Shown here in pieces: positions 52,081-59,241 of a stretch of DNA of 64,000 bases. Under the pieces are notes generated by a model. That model ran no database searches and was not told where the DNA came from. It saw nothing but the letters and a program-made list of their open reading frames with translations. The stretch is from Terrimonas ferruginea DSM 30193. Lineage in GTDB: Bacteria > Bacteroidota > Bacteroidia > Chitinophagales > Chitinophagaceae. Each line of letters starts with the position of its first letter. Position 1 is the stretch's first letter. The position numbers and the translations under genes were made by a program. The DNA is taken from assembly GCF_000425585.1 (NCBI RefSeq), contig NZ_AUDS01000026.1:1-64000 (forward strand). The letters are read 5' to 3'.

Positions 52081-52419
52081 ATGCGTATGAAAACAAGACA
52101 ATTGGTACCAGCGGTCGCTTTACTGGCTATGACGGTTATTTTTGCCAGTTGCGGCAGTAGCCGCGAGGTACATGTATATGGTCCGCCACCACCGCCTCCG
52201 TCATCTTTTTCCCTGGTGGTCACGGCCGGTCCGGGTTTCCCGGTCAGCCGTTATCGTGACGGACGGTATTTTTACCGGAGTCCGCAGGGTTATACTTATT
52301 GGCGCGGCAACGACAACCGTTATTACCTTGACCGCCGTTATATGAATCGCCGTTATTATAATCATCCGCAGTATCATTCGTGGAAGAGGGATCACAGGCA
52401 TTATTATCGCGGACGCTGA
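52081..52419 (+). CDS. Small hypothetical lipoprotein, Tyr/Arg-rich
   Basis: 112 residues starting MRMKTRQLVPAVALLAM with the lipobox VIFASC. The mature part has a Pro run (YGPPPPPPSSF) and then many Tyr, Arg and His (for example RRYMNRRYYNHPQYHSWK). It resembles small surface lipoproteins of unknown role in this phylum. The high aromatic and basic content might bind nucleic acid, polysaccharide or metal, which is only speculation. Confidence 0.7.
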   Translation: MRMKTRQLVPAVALLAMTVIFASCGSSREVHVYGPPPPPPSSFSLVVTAGPGFPVSRYRDGRYFYRSPQGYTYWRGNDNRYYLDRRYMNRRYYNHPQYHSWKRDHRHYYRGR

Positions 52420-52420
52420 G

Positions 52421-52524
52421 TCGTCAATGGTCAATGGTGAATGGTGAATGGTCAATAGAAAAAAGGTGAATGAGTAACTCATTCACCTTTACTTATAACT
52501 TATTACTTAAAACTTATTACTCCC
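52421..52524. terminator. Bidirectional terminator in a repeat-rich gap
   Basis: A perfect 14-base inverted repeat, AAAGGTGAATGAGT (52462-52475) with ACTCATTCACCTTT (52477-52490), lies between the convergent lipoprotein and speA genes. It is preceded by a run of GTCAATGGT words (52421-52457) and followed by TAACTTATTACTTAAAAC words. Confidence 0.7.
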
Positions 52525-53928
52525 TTACTTCAGGTAGCCGAGGATCCGCAGCATACTCTGCGCAGATTGCTGCTTGGCATATACCCAATCCGTCAATTTA
52601 CCTTTGTTGTCGTAGCCGACAATCACGTGCTGTGGCGAAGGAATGAGGCAGTGTTTGATACCTCCGTAACCGCTGATCTGATCCTGGTAAGCGCCTGTAT
52701 GGAAGAAGCCAACATAAAGCGGTTCGGGACTTTCGCCTTTTTTCGGCAGGAATACTTCGTTGATATGTTCTTCGGAATCGTAATAGTCATGGCTGTCGCA
52801 CGTGATGCCTCCCAACACCACCCGCTGGTATTCTTCATCCCATTTATTGATGGGCAGCATGAGGAATTTTTCACCGATGCCCCATGTATCGGGCAATGTG
52901 GTGATGAAAGATGAATCGATCATGTACCAGGTTTCGCGATCGTTCTGCGCCTTTTCCCCGATAACGCTGTAGATATGCGCCATGCTCTCTCCCACTGTGT
53001 AGCTGCCAAACTCCGTATAGATATTCGGCATCGGCACTTTTGACTTCTTGCAGGCAGCCTTGATATTGCGCACGATTTCATTGATCATGAACTGGTAGTC
53101 GTACTCAAAACCAAGGGAGTGTTTGATCGGAAAGCCGCCGCCGATGTTAATCGAATCCAGTTCGGGGCAGATTTTTTTCAACTGGCAATAGAGGTTGATG
53201 ATCTTGTTCAGCTCACTCCAATAATAGATATCATCCTTGATGCCTTTGTTCAGGAAGATGTGGAGCATCTTGAGCTGGAACTTGCTTTCATACCCTTCGA
53301 TGCGGTCGACATAAAACTCGAGAATATCCTTTGCACGGATACCAAGTCTTGATGTATAGAAAGGGAAATTCGGTTCTTCTTCAGCCGCCACGCGGATACC
53401 GAGCTTGAACGGAACCTTCACTGTTTTGGCGTATTCTTTCAGCTCATCTTTGTTATCGAGTACGGGCACTACGTTTTGGAATCCTGAGTTGAGCAGGCTG
53501 GCGATGCGGCGCGTGTAGCTCTTTTCTTTGTAACCGTTGCAGATGATATGAATATCCTTGTTGATCTTCTTGCGTTCGTACAACTTCTTGATGATCTCGA
53601 TATCGTAAGCATAAGAGGTCTCGAGATGAATTTCATGCTTGAGCGCTTCTTCCACTACGAAAGAGAAATGCGAACTTTTGGTACAATAGCAATAAAAGTA
53701 TTTCCCTTCGTAGCGGTGTTTTTTAAATGCGTTTTCGAACATGGCTTTTGCCTTGTTGATCTGCATGCCGATTTTAGGGAGATAAGTTAACTTGAGCGGA
53801 GTACCGTACTTGTTGATCAGGGCTTTGAGATCAAGGCCGTTGAATTGAAGATACCCATCGACCACATCAATGCCTTCCTGTGGAAAATTGAATGTCTGCT
53901 TTACGAGATCGCTGTATGAATTGTTCAT
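52525..53928 (-). CDS. speA: Arginine decarboxylase (fold III PLP enzyme)
   Basis: 467 residues. It makes agmatine from arginine for spermidine synthesis. The PLP lysine lies in YFYCYCTKSSHFSF (TK) near residue 83. IHLETSYAYDIE, NIGGGFPIKHSLGFEYDY and the HTGAYQDQISGYGG region near the C-terminus follow the alanine-racemase-like pattern of the Orn/DAP/Arg decarboxylases. It is shorter than the enterobacterial form and matches the compact Bacteroidota type. A diaminopimelate decarboxylase role is less likely given the text. Confidence 0.88.
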   Translation of the reverse strand: MNNSYSDLVKQTFNFPQEGIDVVDGYLQFNGLDLKALINKYGTPLKLTYLPKIGMQINKAKAMFENAFKKHRYEGKYFYCYCTKSSHFSFVVEEALKHEIHLETSYAYDIEIIKKLYERKKINKDIHIICNGYKEKSYTRRIASLLNSGFQNVVPVLDNKDELKEYAKTVKVPFKLGIRVAAEEEPNFPFYTSRLGIRAKDILEFYVDRIEGYESKFQLKMLHIFLNKGIKDDIYYWSELNKIINLYCQLKKICPELDSINIGGGFPIKHSLGFEYDYQFMINEIVRNIKAACKKSKVPMPNIYTEFGSYTVGESMAHIYSVIGEKAQNDRETWYMIDSSFITTLPDTWGIGEKFLMLPINKWDEEYQRVVLGGITCDSHDYYDSEEHINEVFLPKKGESPEPLYVGFFHTGAYQDQISGYGGIKHCLIPSPQHVIVGYDNKGKLTDWVYAKQQSAQSMLRILGYLK

Positions 53929-54027
53929 TTTAATCAGCCCGCGGCGCGCGGGTCGTCTACCCGGTTAACAAAAAGTAACGGGCAAAAATAAAACATTGAA
54001 AAAAATACGCCGGAAATATTTTCGGAG

Positions 54028-54798
54028 CTACCAGCGGTAGACGAACCGGAGTTGCACCTGGAAAAGTTTGACCGGATGTTCGTAAATATCAGCTACCCGG
54101 TGTTCGTGCTCTTCATTGGTGCTTACGTTTACAAAACGGATGTTGAGCGGTTTGCCTTCGGAAGGGTTGGTAACATTGGTTTCATATACTTTACCCATAT
54201 TGGCATATTCCTGTTTGCCGCCACCTATGCAGGAAAAGCTCAGGTCGATGAAGGAGCGGTTGCGGGCTTTGCTTTTGCTGAAATCATACATGAGCCCGGC
54301 ACCACCACCTGCGTACCAGGTATAATCTTTTACGGTCGTGCGTTTTTCCAGGGGCCGGCAGCCATCTTCGTCATGTGGATCTTCGACATACAGGGTGCTG
54401 TACATACTGAGCAGTCCGCCCATAATCTGTCCGTAAGGCACCAGTCTTTTGCTGTTGTCGGTGCGGGGCTTTTCAAACCTTGCGCGGGCGCCTATGGTGC
54501 CGATCTGGCTGTTGAGGTTCACATCTGTTTCGGTGGAGCTGCCATCCCGGAAAGTGAAGGTCTGGCGGCGGCTGGAGGAGCCATAAGTGCCTACCTGCAG
54601 GTCAGCTCCGAGCCATATAAAGGGTGCCTTTTTGAGGGAAAACAACATTTCCATGTCGAGACCGTGTTCGGACTTGAAACCTTTTTTCATTTCGCCACCG
54701 GGGAGGAACAGGTTGTAACCGATACCGATTTGTCTGTTCTGGGCCTGGAGGAATAAACCAGCCAGTACAAGCGCGCAGGAAAAGAAGAACTTTTTCAT
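54028..54798 (-). CDS. Outer-membrane beta-barrel protein (PorT-like)
   Basis: 256 residues with a signal peptide (MKKFFFSCALVLAGLFLQAQ). Alternating hydrophobic strands (QIGIGYNLFLPGGEMKKGF, FIWLGADLQVGTYGSSSR, YTWYAGGGAGLMYDFSK) and the final VQLRFVYRW with C-terminal Trp show a barrel sent to the outer membrane. No specific family name is certain. It stands alone between speA and rplT on the minus strand. Confidence 0.8.
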   Translation of the reverse strand: MKKFFFSCALVLAGLFLQAQNRQIGIGYNLFLPGGEMKKGFKSEHGLDMEMLFSLKKAPFIWLGADLQVGTYGSSSRRQTFTFRDGSSTETDVNLNSQIGTIGARARFEKPRTDNSKRLVPYGQIMGGLLSMYSTLYVEDPHDEDGCRPLEKRTTVKDYTWYAGGGAGLMYDFSKSKARNRSFIDLSFSCIGGGKQEYANMGKVYETNVTNPSEGKPLNIRFVNVSTNEEHEHRVADIYEHPVKLFQVQLRFVYRW

Positions 54799-54855
54799 AA
54801 GCGTTTATTTGTTGGAAATGGTACCCTGAATGTACAGAAAATGGCGGTATAAGGC

Positions 54856-54882
54856 AAAAAAAGACCACGCCGTAGCGTGGTC
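54856..54882 (-). terminator. Terminator of rplT
   Basis: On the minus strand GACCACGC pairs with GCGTGGTC around a four-base loop, followed by seven T. It is 22 bases past the rplT stop. Confidence 0.9.
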
Positions 54883-54903
54883 CTTCTCTCCTGAAGCGGG
54901 AAT

Positions 54904-55248
54904 TTATTTTACAGAATCAACCAGCGTTTTGAATGTTTCGGGGTTGTTCATAGCCAGGTCAGCCAGGACTTTACGGTCGAGGGTGATTCCTTTTTTCTGC
55001 AGTTTGTTGATGAACTCAGAATAAGTGAGGCCTTCAGCACGAACGGCCGCGTTGATACGGGCAATCCACAGCGAACGGTATTCTCTTTTCTTGAGTTTAC
55101 GGCCTACATACATGTAGGTCATACCTTTTTCAACAACGTTCTTGGCAACCGTTAATACGTTTTTACGTTTGCCATAGAAACCTTTGGCTTGTTTTAATAT
55201 TTTTTTGCGGCGAGCTTTGGAAGCTACTGCATTTTTTGAACGAGGCAT
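54904..55248 (-). CDS. rplT: 50S ribosomal protein L20
   Basis: 114 residues beginning [24 protein letters not shown], the canonical L20 start, with the RNA-binding basic N-terminus and the globular domain DRKVLADLA. It binds 23S rRNA early in 50S assembly. It follows rpmI after 64 bases in the usual rpmI-rplT pair, and has a strong terminator. Confidence 0.98.
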   Translation of the reverse strand: MPRSKNAVASKARRKKILKQAKGFYGKRKNVLTVAKNVVEKGMTYMYVGRKLKKREYRSLWIARINAAVRAEGLTYSEFINKLQKKGITLDRKVLADLAMNNPETFKTLVDSVK

Positions 55249-55312
55249 ATCTTAAGCGTTTAAAAGTAAAGATTGGGGTTAACTGAAACACCGCTCTGCG
55301 CGGTCTGCCGGC

Positions 55313-55510
55313 TTATTTCAGGCGCAGCAGGCGTTTAACGAAATTCATGTTGGACTTGGCCACTACTCCGTCAACACGCAGCGCTCTTTTACGCTTGGTA
55401 GATTTTTTGGTCAGGATGTGACGCTTGAAACTTTTCTGGTGGGTGATCTTACCAGTCGCAGTCACTTTAAAGCGTTTCTTTGCGCTGGAGTTTGTTTTTA
55501 CTTTAGGCAT
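55313..55510 (-). CDS. rpmI: 50S ribosomal protein L35
   Basis: 65 residues, [20 protein letters not shown], with the family text [14 protein letters not shown] and the small basic size. It belongs to the 50S subunit and is co-transcribed with rplT downstream. Unlike the usual order, infC is not directly upstream: a metalloprotease gene and a 364-base gap lie between, so this pair likely has its own promoter. Confidence 0.98.
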   Translation of the reverse strand: MPKVKTNSSAKKRFKVTATGKITHQKSFKRHILTKKSTKRKRALRVDGVVAKSNMNFVKRLLRLK

Positions 55511-55616
55511 TATAACCTTGTTTATTTAATTACACCTTTGAGGCGTTCCCAAACAGTCGGGATCCTTGTCGGGCCTCTTCAGTAATGTATCCGCTTGTAC
55601 CAAACAAAACGGGGCG

Positions 55617-55624
55617 CAAATGTA
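55617..55624 (-). promoter_or_regulatory. Candidate -7 box for rpmI-rplT
   Basis: The minus strand reads TACATTTG, an exact TAnnTTTG, 107 bases before the rpmI ATG. A TTG at the -33 place is not evident. It would leave a long leader. Confidence 0.5.
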
Positions 55625-55738
55625 CACATTCTGTTCTGGTTTACCTAACACATTTTTGATCAACGCCTTAATCGCCTGATTATGAAGGCAAAAGGTTTAA
55701 GGCTTAAGGTTTAGGGTTGTCAGTACCAGGTTATAAGT

Positions 55739-55803
55739 AAACAGCCGTGATTAGCTCCCCCAGGCTGATACTCGGCCTCTCGAAGGGCTAATCACGGCTG
55801 TTT
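55739..55803. repeat. 17-bp inverted repeat with AAACAGCC ends
   Basis: AAACAGCCGTGATTAGC (55739-55755) is the exact complement of GCTAATCACGGCTGTTT (55787-55803), with a 31-base loop. It lies past the metalloprotease stop on the minus strand and before rpmI. It shares its ends, but not its core, with the RAYT palindromes. Confidence 0.9.
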
Positions 55804-55874
55804 TATTGACTATTGACTATTCACTATTCACCTGTTCACTCACTATCAAATCTTCAAATTGTCAAATCATCACA

Positions 55875-58412
55875 TCACTTCTTCGGATCGAGAATATTAT
55901 CAATCCGGCTGGCTACATCCTGCAGGTGAGCACGGCTCATCGCATCAGCAGTACCCGCAGCGGCATTTTTCGCTTCTGCACGCAGCGACACCAGATGGGC
56001 ACGCACCGCACTGTAAACATCCGAATTTTCAATTGCCGGAGCAGAGGGACCGGATGAACGGCCACCGCCACCGCCGCCAACGATCAGCGTCATGGTGCTG
56101 GCCGGAGGATTCAGCAGTTTGTCCAGCACACCAACGTATGCTTTCTGCAGGTTGCGACGGTAAGGATCTATACGGCTGCGTGTTTTCAGCTCAGACCAGA
56201 TACCGCTTTGCAGATCGTTCAGCAGTTCGCTGATCGTGTAAGCCTTCGCTCCTTCAACCGTTTCGCCTTCCACCAGCTTGCCGAGGTTACGGCCAGACAG
56301 CAGGCTGTTCAGCGTTGACTCCTGCAGCGACAACACGGTTGCAGTTCCGCTGATACCTGTTTTCGCGAAGATCGATTGATCCAGCAACCAGGTTGGCGTT
56401 TTGAACAGGTTATTTTGCAGGAATGTTACTGCTTCTTTTTGCTTTGCTTTCGGTACGTATTCATATACCACACCCTTTTCTTCTACTGTACGTAGTGTTT
56501 CCATGATGCCGCCCACATATCTTGTTACATGGCTCATATACATCGCAAACTGGTTGCGCACTTCGCCATACATCATACGCAGGTTGTCATAGTTCTTGTT
56601 AGGCTCGCGTGTCCACGCTTCCAGGTTGGGTATGATGCGCTTCAGGTTAAGGATGCCATAGTAAGCTCCTTTCATGGCATCATCGCCTACCTGCTCGCGC
56701 TGCGAACGGGGATCATCGGGATTGTTTTCGCGGCCAAACCACAGACGGTTGTCTTTAAGTTTATTGATCACCCATTGATTGAGGTGCGCTTTTTCCGCAT
56801 CTTCATTTGCGTACTGCGGGAACAGGCGATAACCCCATTCGATCGACCAGTCGTCGTAGTCACCGATGCGGGGGAACAGGCCCACGCGGGAGATATTGTC
56901 TTCCGGCTGTGCTACGTAGTTGAAACGCGCATAGTCCATGATCGAAGGCGTATGGCCGTTTTTCTCTACCCATGCTTTGTCGCGGAGTTTTTCTACGGGC
57001 ACCGTGGAGCTGGATCCGTAGTTGTGTGGCAGACCGAGGGTATGTCCCACTTCGTGAGAAGACACGAAACGGATCAGTTGGCCCATCAGTTCATCGTCGA
57101 ACAACATTTTGCGCGCGCCGGTATCCACAGGCGAAGCCTGCACAAAATACCAGTTGCGGATCAGTTGCATTACGTTGTGATACCAGTTGATATGGCTCTC
57201 CATGATCTCACCGGTGCGGGGATCGCTGATGCTTGGACCGCTTGCGTTGGCAATGTCAGAAGGTTTGTACACGATCGCTGAATAGCGGGCATCATCGAGG
57301 CTCCATTCAGGATCTTCCTGTTTGGTCGGCGCTTCGCGTGCATAGATCGCGTTTTTGAAACCTGCTTTTTCAAATGCTTTGGCCCAGTCGTTCACGCCCT
57401 GGATCAGGTAAGGCACCCATTTTTTCGGCGTAGCCGGATCGATATAAAACACGATAGGCTTCCTGGGCTCTACGAGTTCGCCGCGTTTGTATTTTTCCCA
57501 ATCGCCGTCTTTCGGCTCAAGGCGCCAGCGTTTGATCAGGCGAACAGATTCCACCCCCTGCGGGTTGGCATCAAAGTCGGTATAACCCACAGCGAAATAA
57601 CTCACGCGCGGATCATAATAACGCGGCTGCATTTTTTTTGCCGGAAGTACGACCCAGGAACTGTTCAGTTCGAGTGTAACGTTACCGCCGGGAGAGCTCA
57701 TTGCCCCGGGTGCAGGTGTGCGTCCAAAAGTTTTTACGGTGGTCAGTTCCACGTTCATCGGATAAGAACGTACGGTAGCGATGTACGACTTGTCGGTTTG
57801 CTGCGAACCGATGCGGAGCGCAGATTTGAAGGAGCTGTTGAAACCGAGGATATCGTTGTCGCTGTTCACATAATCGGTGATGTCGATCACGGTACCGGTG
57901 ATGGTCGTGGGCAACACTTTCACGTCAAAAGACGCTACGATCGGTTGAATATTGGAATTCCTGACCGACATGAACATAGGTGACAGGGAATCTTTGGCAT
58001 ACTCCGAGTAAGAAATATTGCGCAGGAATACTTTGTTGTTGGGGCCTTTGTCGAAAGCTACCACGTTTTGTCCGATCTGGTCGCCGGCATATCCGAAAAA
58101 TCCGTTGCGGATGCCGCCTCCGGATTTGGAAATGCGGTTAACGACGAGTAGCTCACGTCCGAAAACGGAATCCGGGATTTCAAAGAAATACTTGTCGTCT
58201 ACTTTGTGAACCCTGAAGAGACCATCGTCGGTAACGGCTTTGTCGGTAATGACTTCCTTGTAAGGCTTGGGGCCTTGCGAGGCGCCAGCACCGCCACGCC
58301 CTGCGGGAGGGCCGCCGGTAGGTCGTGTAGTGTCAGCTTTGGGTTGTTGTGCTGCGGCTGCAAGATGCAGCAAAATGGCCGCAGCGGCCAATGAGGAGCG
58401 AATTAACTTCAT
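55875..58412 (-). CDS. Zinc-dependent metalloprotease (DUF5117/DUF5118 type)
   Basis: 845 residues with a signal peptide (MKLIRSSLAAAAILLHLAAAA) and a Pro/Gly linker. Family text includes YKEVITDKAVTDDGLFRVHK and YVNSDNDILGFN. The catalytic zinc motif is HEVGHTLGLPHN, the extended HExxHxxGxxH of metzincin-like proteases, near residue 453, with SIMDYARF as the Met-turn region. It is likely a secreted or envelope protease. It sits between infC and rpmI, which is unusual. No homologous insertion is known to me elsewhere. Confidence 0.94.
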   Translation of the reverse strand: MKLIRSSLAAAAILLHLAAAAQQPKADTTRPTGGPPAGRGGAGASQGPKPYKEVITDKAVTDDGLFRVHKVDDKYFFEIPDSVFGRELLVVNRISKSGGGIRNGFFGYAGDQIGQNVVAFDKGPNNKVFLRNISYSEYAKDSLSPMFMSVRNSNIQPIVASFDVKVLPTTITGTVIDITDYVNSDNDILGFNSSFKSALRIGSQQTDKSYIATVRSYPMNVELTTVKTFGRTPAPGAMSSPGGNVTLELNSSWVVLPAKKMQPRYYDPRVSYFAVGYTDFDANPQGVESVRLIKRWRLEPKDGDWEKYKRGELVEPRKPIVFYIDPATPKKWVPYLIQGVNDWAKAFEKAGFKNAIYAREAPTKQEDPEWSLDDARYSAIVYKPSDIANASGPSISDPRTGEIMESHINWYHNVMQLIRNWYFVQASPVDTGARKMLFDDELMGQLIRFVSSHEVGHTLGLPHNYGSSSTVPVEKLRDKAWVEKNGHTPSIMDYARFNYVAQPEDNISRVGLFPRIGDYDDWSIEWGYRLFPQYANEDAEKAHLNQWVINKLKDNRLWFGRENNPDDPRSQREQVGDDAMKGAYYGILNLKRIIPNLEAWTREPNKNYDNLRMMYGEVRNQFAMYMSHVTRYVGGIMETLRTVEEKGVVYEYVPKAKQKEAVTFLQNNLFKTPTWLLDQSIFAKTGISGTATVLSLQESTLNSLLSGRNLGKLVEGETVEGAKAYTISELLNDLQSGIWSELKTRSRIDPYRRNLQKAYVGVLDKLLNPPASTMTLIVGGGGGGRSSGPSAPAIENSDVYSAVRAHLVSLRAEAKNAAAGTADAMSRAHLQDVASRIDNILDPKK

Positions 58413-58491
58413 GCCTGGCTTAGTTTATAATTTTAACGTCTCAATATACGTCAGCCAGGCTTTTAGTCGGTCAATTATTTACATGAACGGC

Positions 58492-58515
58492 AATCCCCGC
58501 GTTACTGCGGGGATT
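58492..58515. terminator. Hairpin between infC and the metalloprotease
   Basis: Perfect nine-base arms AATCCCCGC and GCGGGGATT with a six-base loop lie just past the infC stop. There is no T run after it on the minus strand, so it may only reduce readthrough or guard mRNA ends. Confidence 0.6.
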
Positions 58516-58523
58516 GTGTTCTT

Positions 58524-59174
58524 TTATTCTTTCGGCTTATCTGACTTTTTCTTGGCGCCTTTCGGTGCGAACATCGCCAGCATCCGTCGTCCTTCCAGTT
58601 TCGGCATATTTTCCAATACACCTACTTCTGCCAGACGCTCGGCAAATTTCAGGAGGAGCAGTTGCCCGCGGTCCTGGAATTGAATAGCGCGGCCTTTGAA
58701 CTGTACATAGGCTTTCACCTTGTTGCCATCTTTCAAAAAGCCTTCGGCATGTTTTGCTTTGAAGTCGAAGTCGTGATCGTCCGTGTTGGGAGTAAAACGG
58801 ATCTCTTTCACTTCGGAGACTTTGCTTTTCGCTTTCATCTCCTTTTCTTTCTTCTTCTTATCGTAAAGGAACTTGTTATAGTCAATGATCTTACAAACCG
58901 GGGGATCTACCTGCGGGGAAATTTCCACCAGGTCCAGTTGTTGTTCCTGGGCGATGCGCAGGGCATCCTGGGTGTTGTAGATACCAACTTCCACGTTGTC
59001 TCCTACCAGGCGAACCTGCGGTACGCGAATGAATTGGTTGATCCGGTGTTCGGCTTCTTTACGGGGCATGAAACGTCCCTTGAAACCACCTTTGTTAAAG
59101 CCACCGCCGCCGGGTCTGAATCCGCCGCCGGGCGGTCTGTTGAACCCGCCTCCGGGTTTTTGAGGTACTGCCAT
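58524..59174 (-). CDS. infC: Translation initiation factor IF-3
   Basis: 216 residues. A Gly/Phe/Pro-rich N-terminal tail (about 1-40, with GGGFRPGGGGF) precedes the IF3 N-domain, EHRINQFIRVPQVRLVGDN, and the C-domain with the KEIRFTPNTDDHDF text and the end KLEGRRMLAMF. It keeps ribosome subunits apart and checks the start codon. The ATG start gives MAVPQKPGGG; the long Gly-rich tail is typical for this phylum. It lies 67 bases after thrS in the canonical order. Confidence 0.97.
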   Translation of the reverse strand: MAVPQKPGGGFNRPPGGGFRPGGGGFNKGGFKGRFMPRKEAEHRINQFIRVPQVRLVGDNVEVGIYNTQDALRIAQEQQLDLVEISPQVDPPVCKIIDYNKFLYDKKKKEKEMKAKSKVSEVKEIRFTPNTDDHDFDFKAKHAEGFLKDGNKVKAYVQFKGRAIQFQDRGQLLLLKFAERLAEVGVLENMPKLEGRRMLAMFAPKGAKKKSDKPKE

Positions 59175-59241
59175 TTACATTTTTTAGTTTAAAAATTGAT
59201 TTGGTACGGTCTTCCGGCTTAGAGAAGACCTTGTGACGGTT

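Larger units (their letters stand above)
55511..55874. other. Leader and repeat region before rpmI
   Basis: It begins with the rpmI leader (55511-55616), which can hold several short hairpins and might take part in L20 autoregulation (inference). Beyond the promoter box lie AAGGTTTAAGGCTTAAGG words, the hairpin at 55739-55803, and TATTGACTATTCACTATTCACC and TTCAAATTGTCAAATC words up to the metalloprotease stop. No gene is seen. Confidence 0.55.

Noticed and set aside
55511-55616. Known L20 leader RNA
   Set aside because: I could not match the leader to the described L20 leader folds of other phyla, so it is listed only as a leader region.
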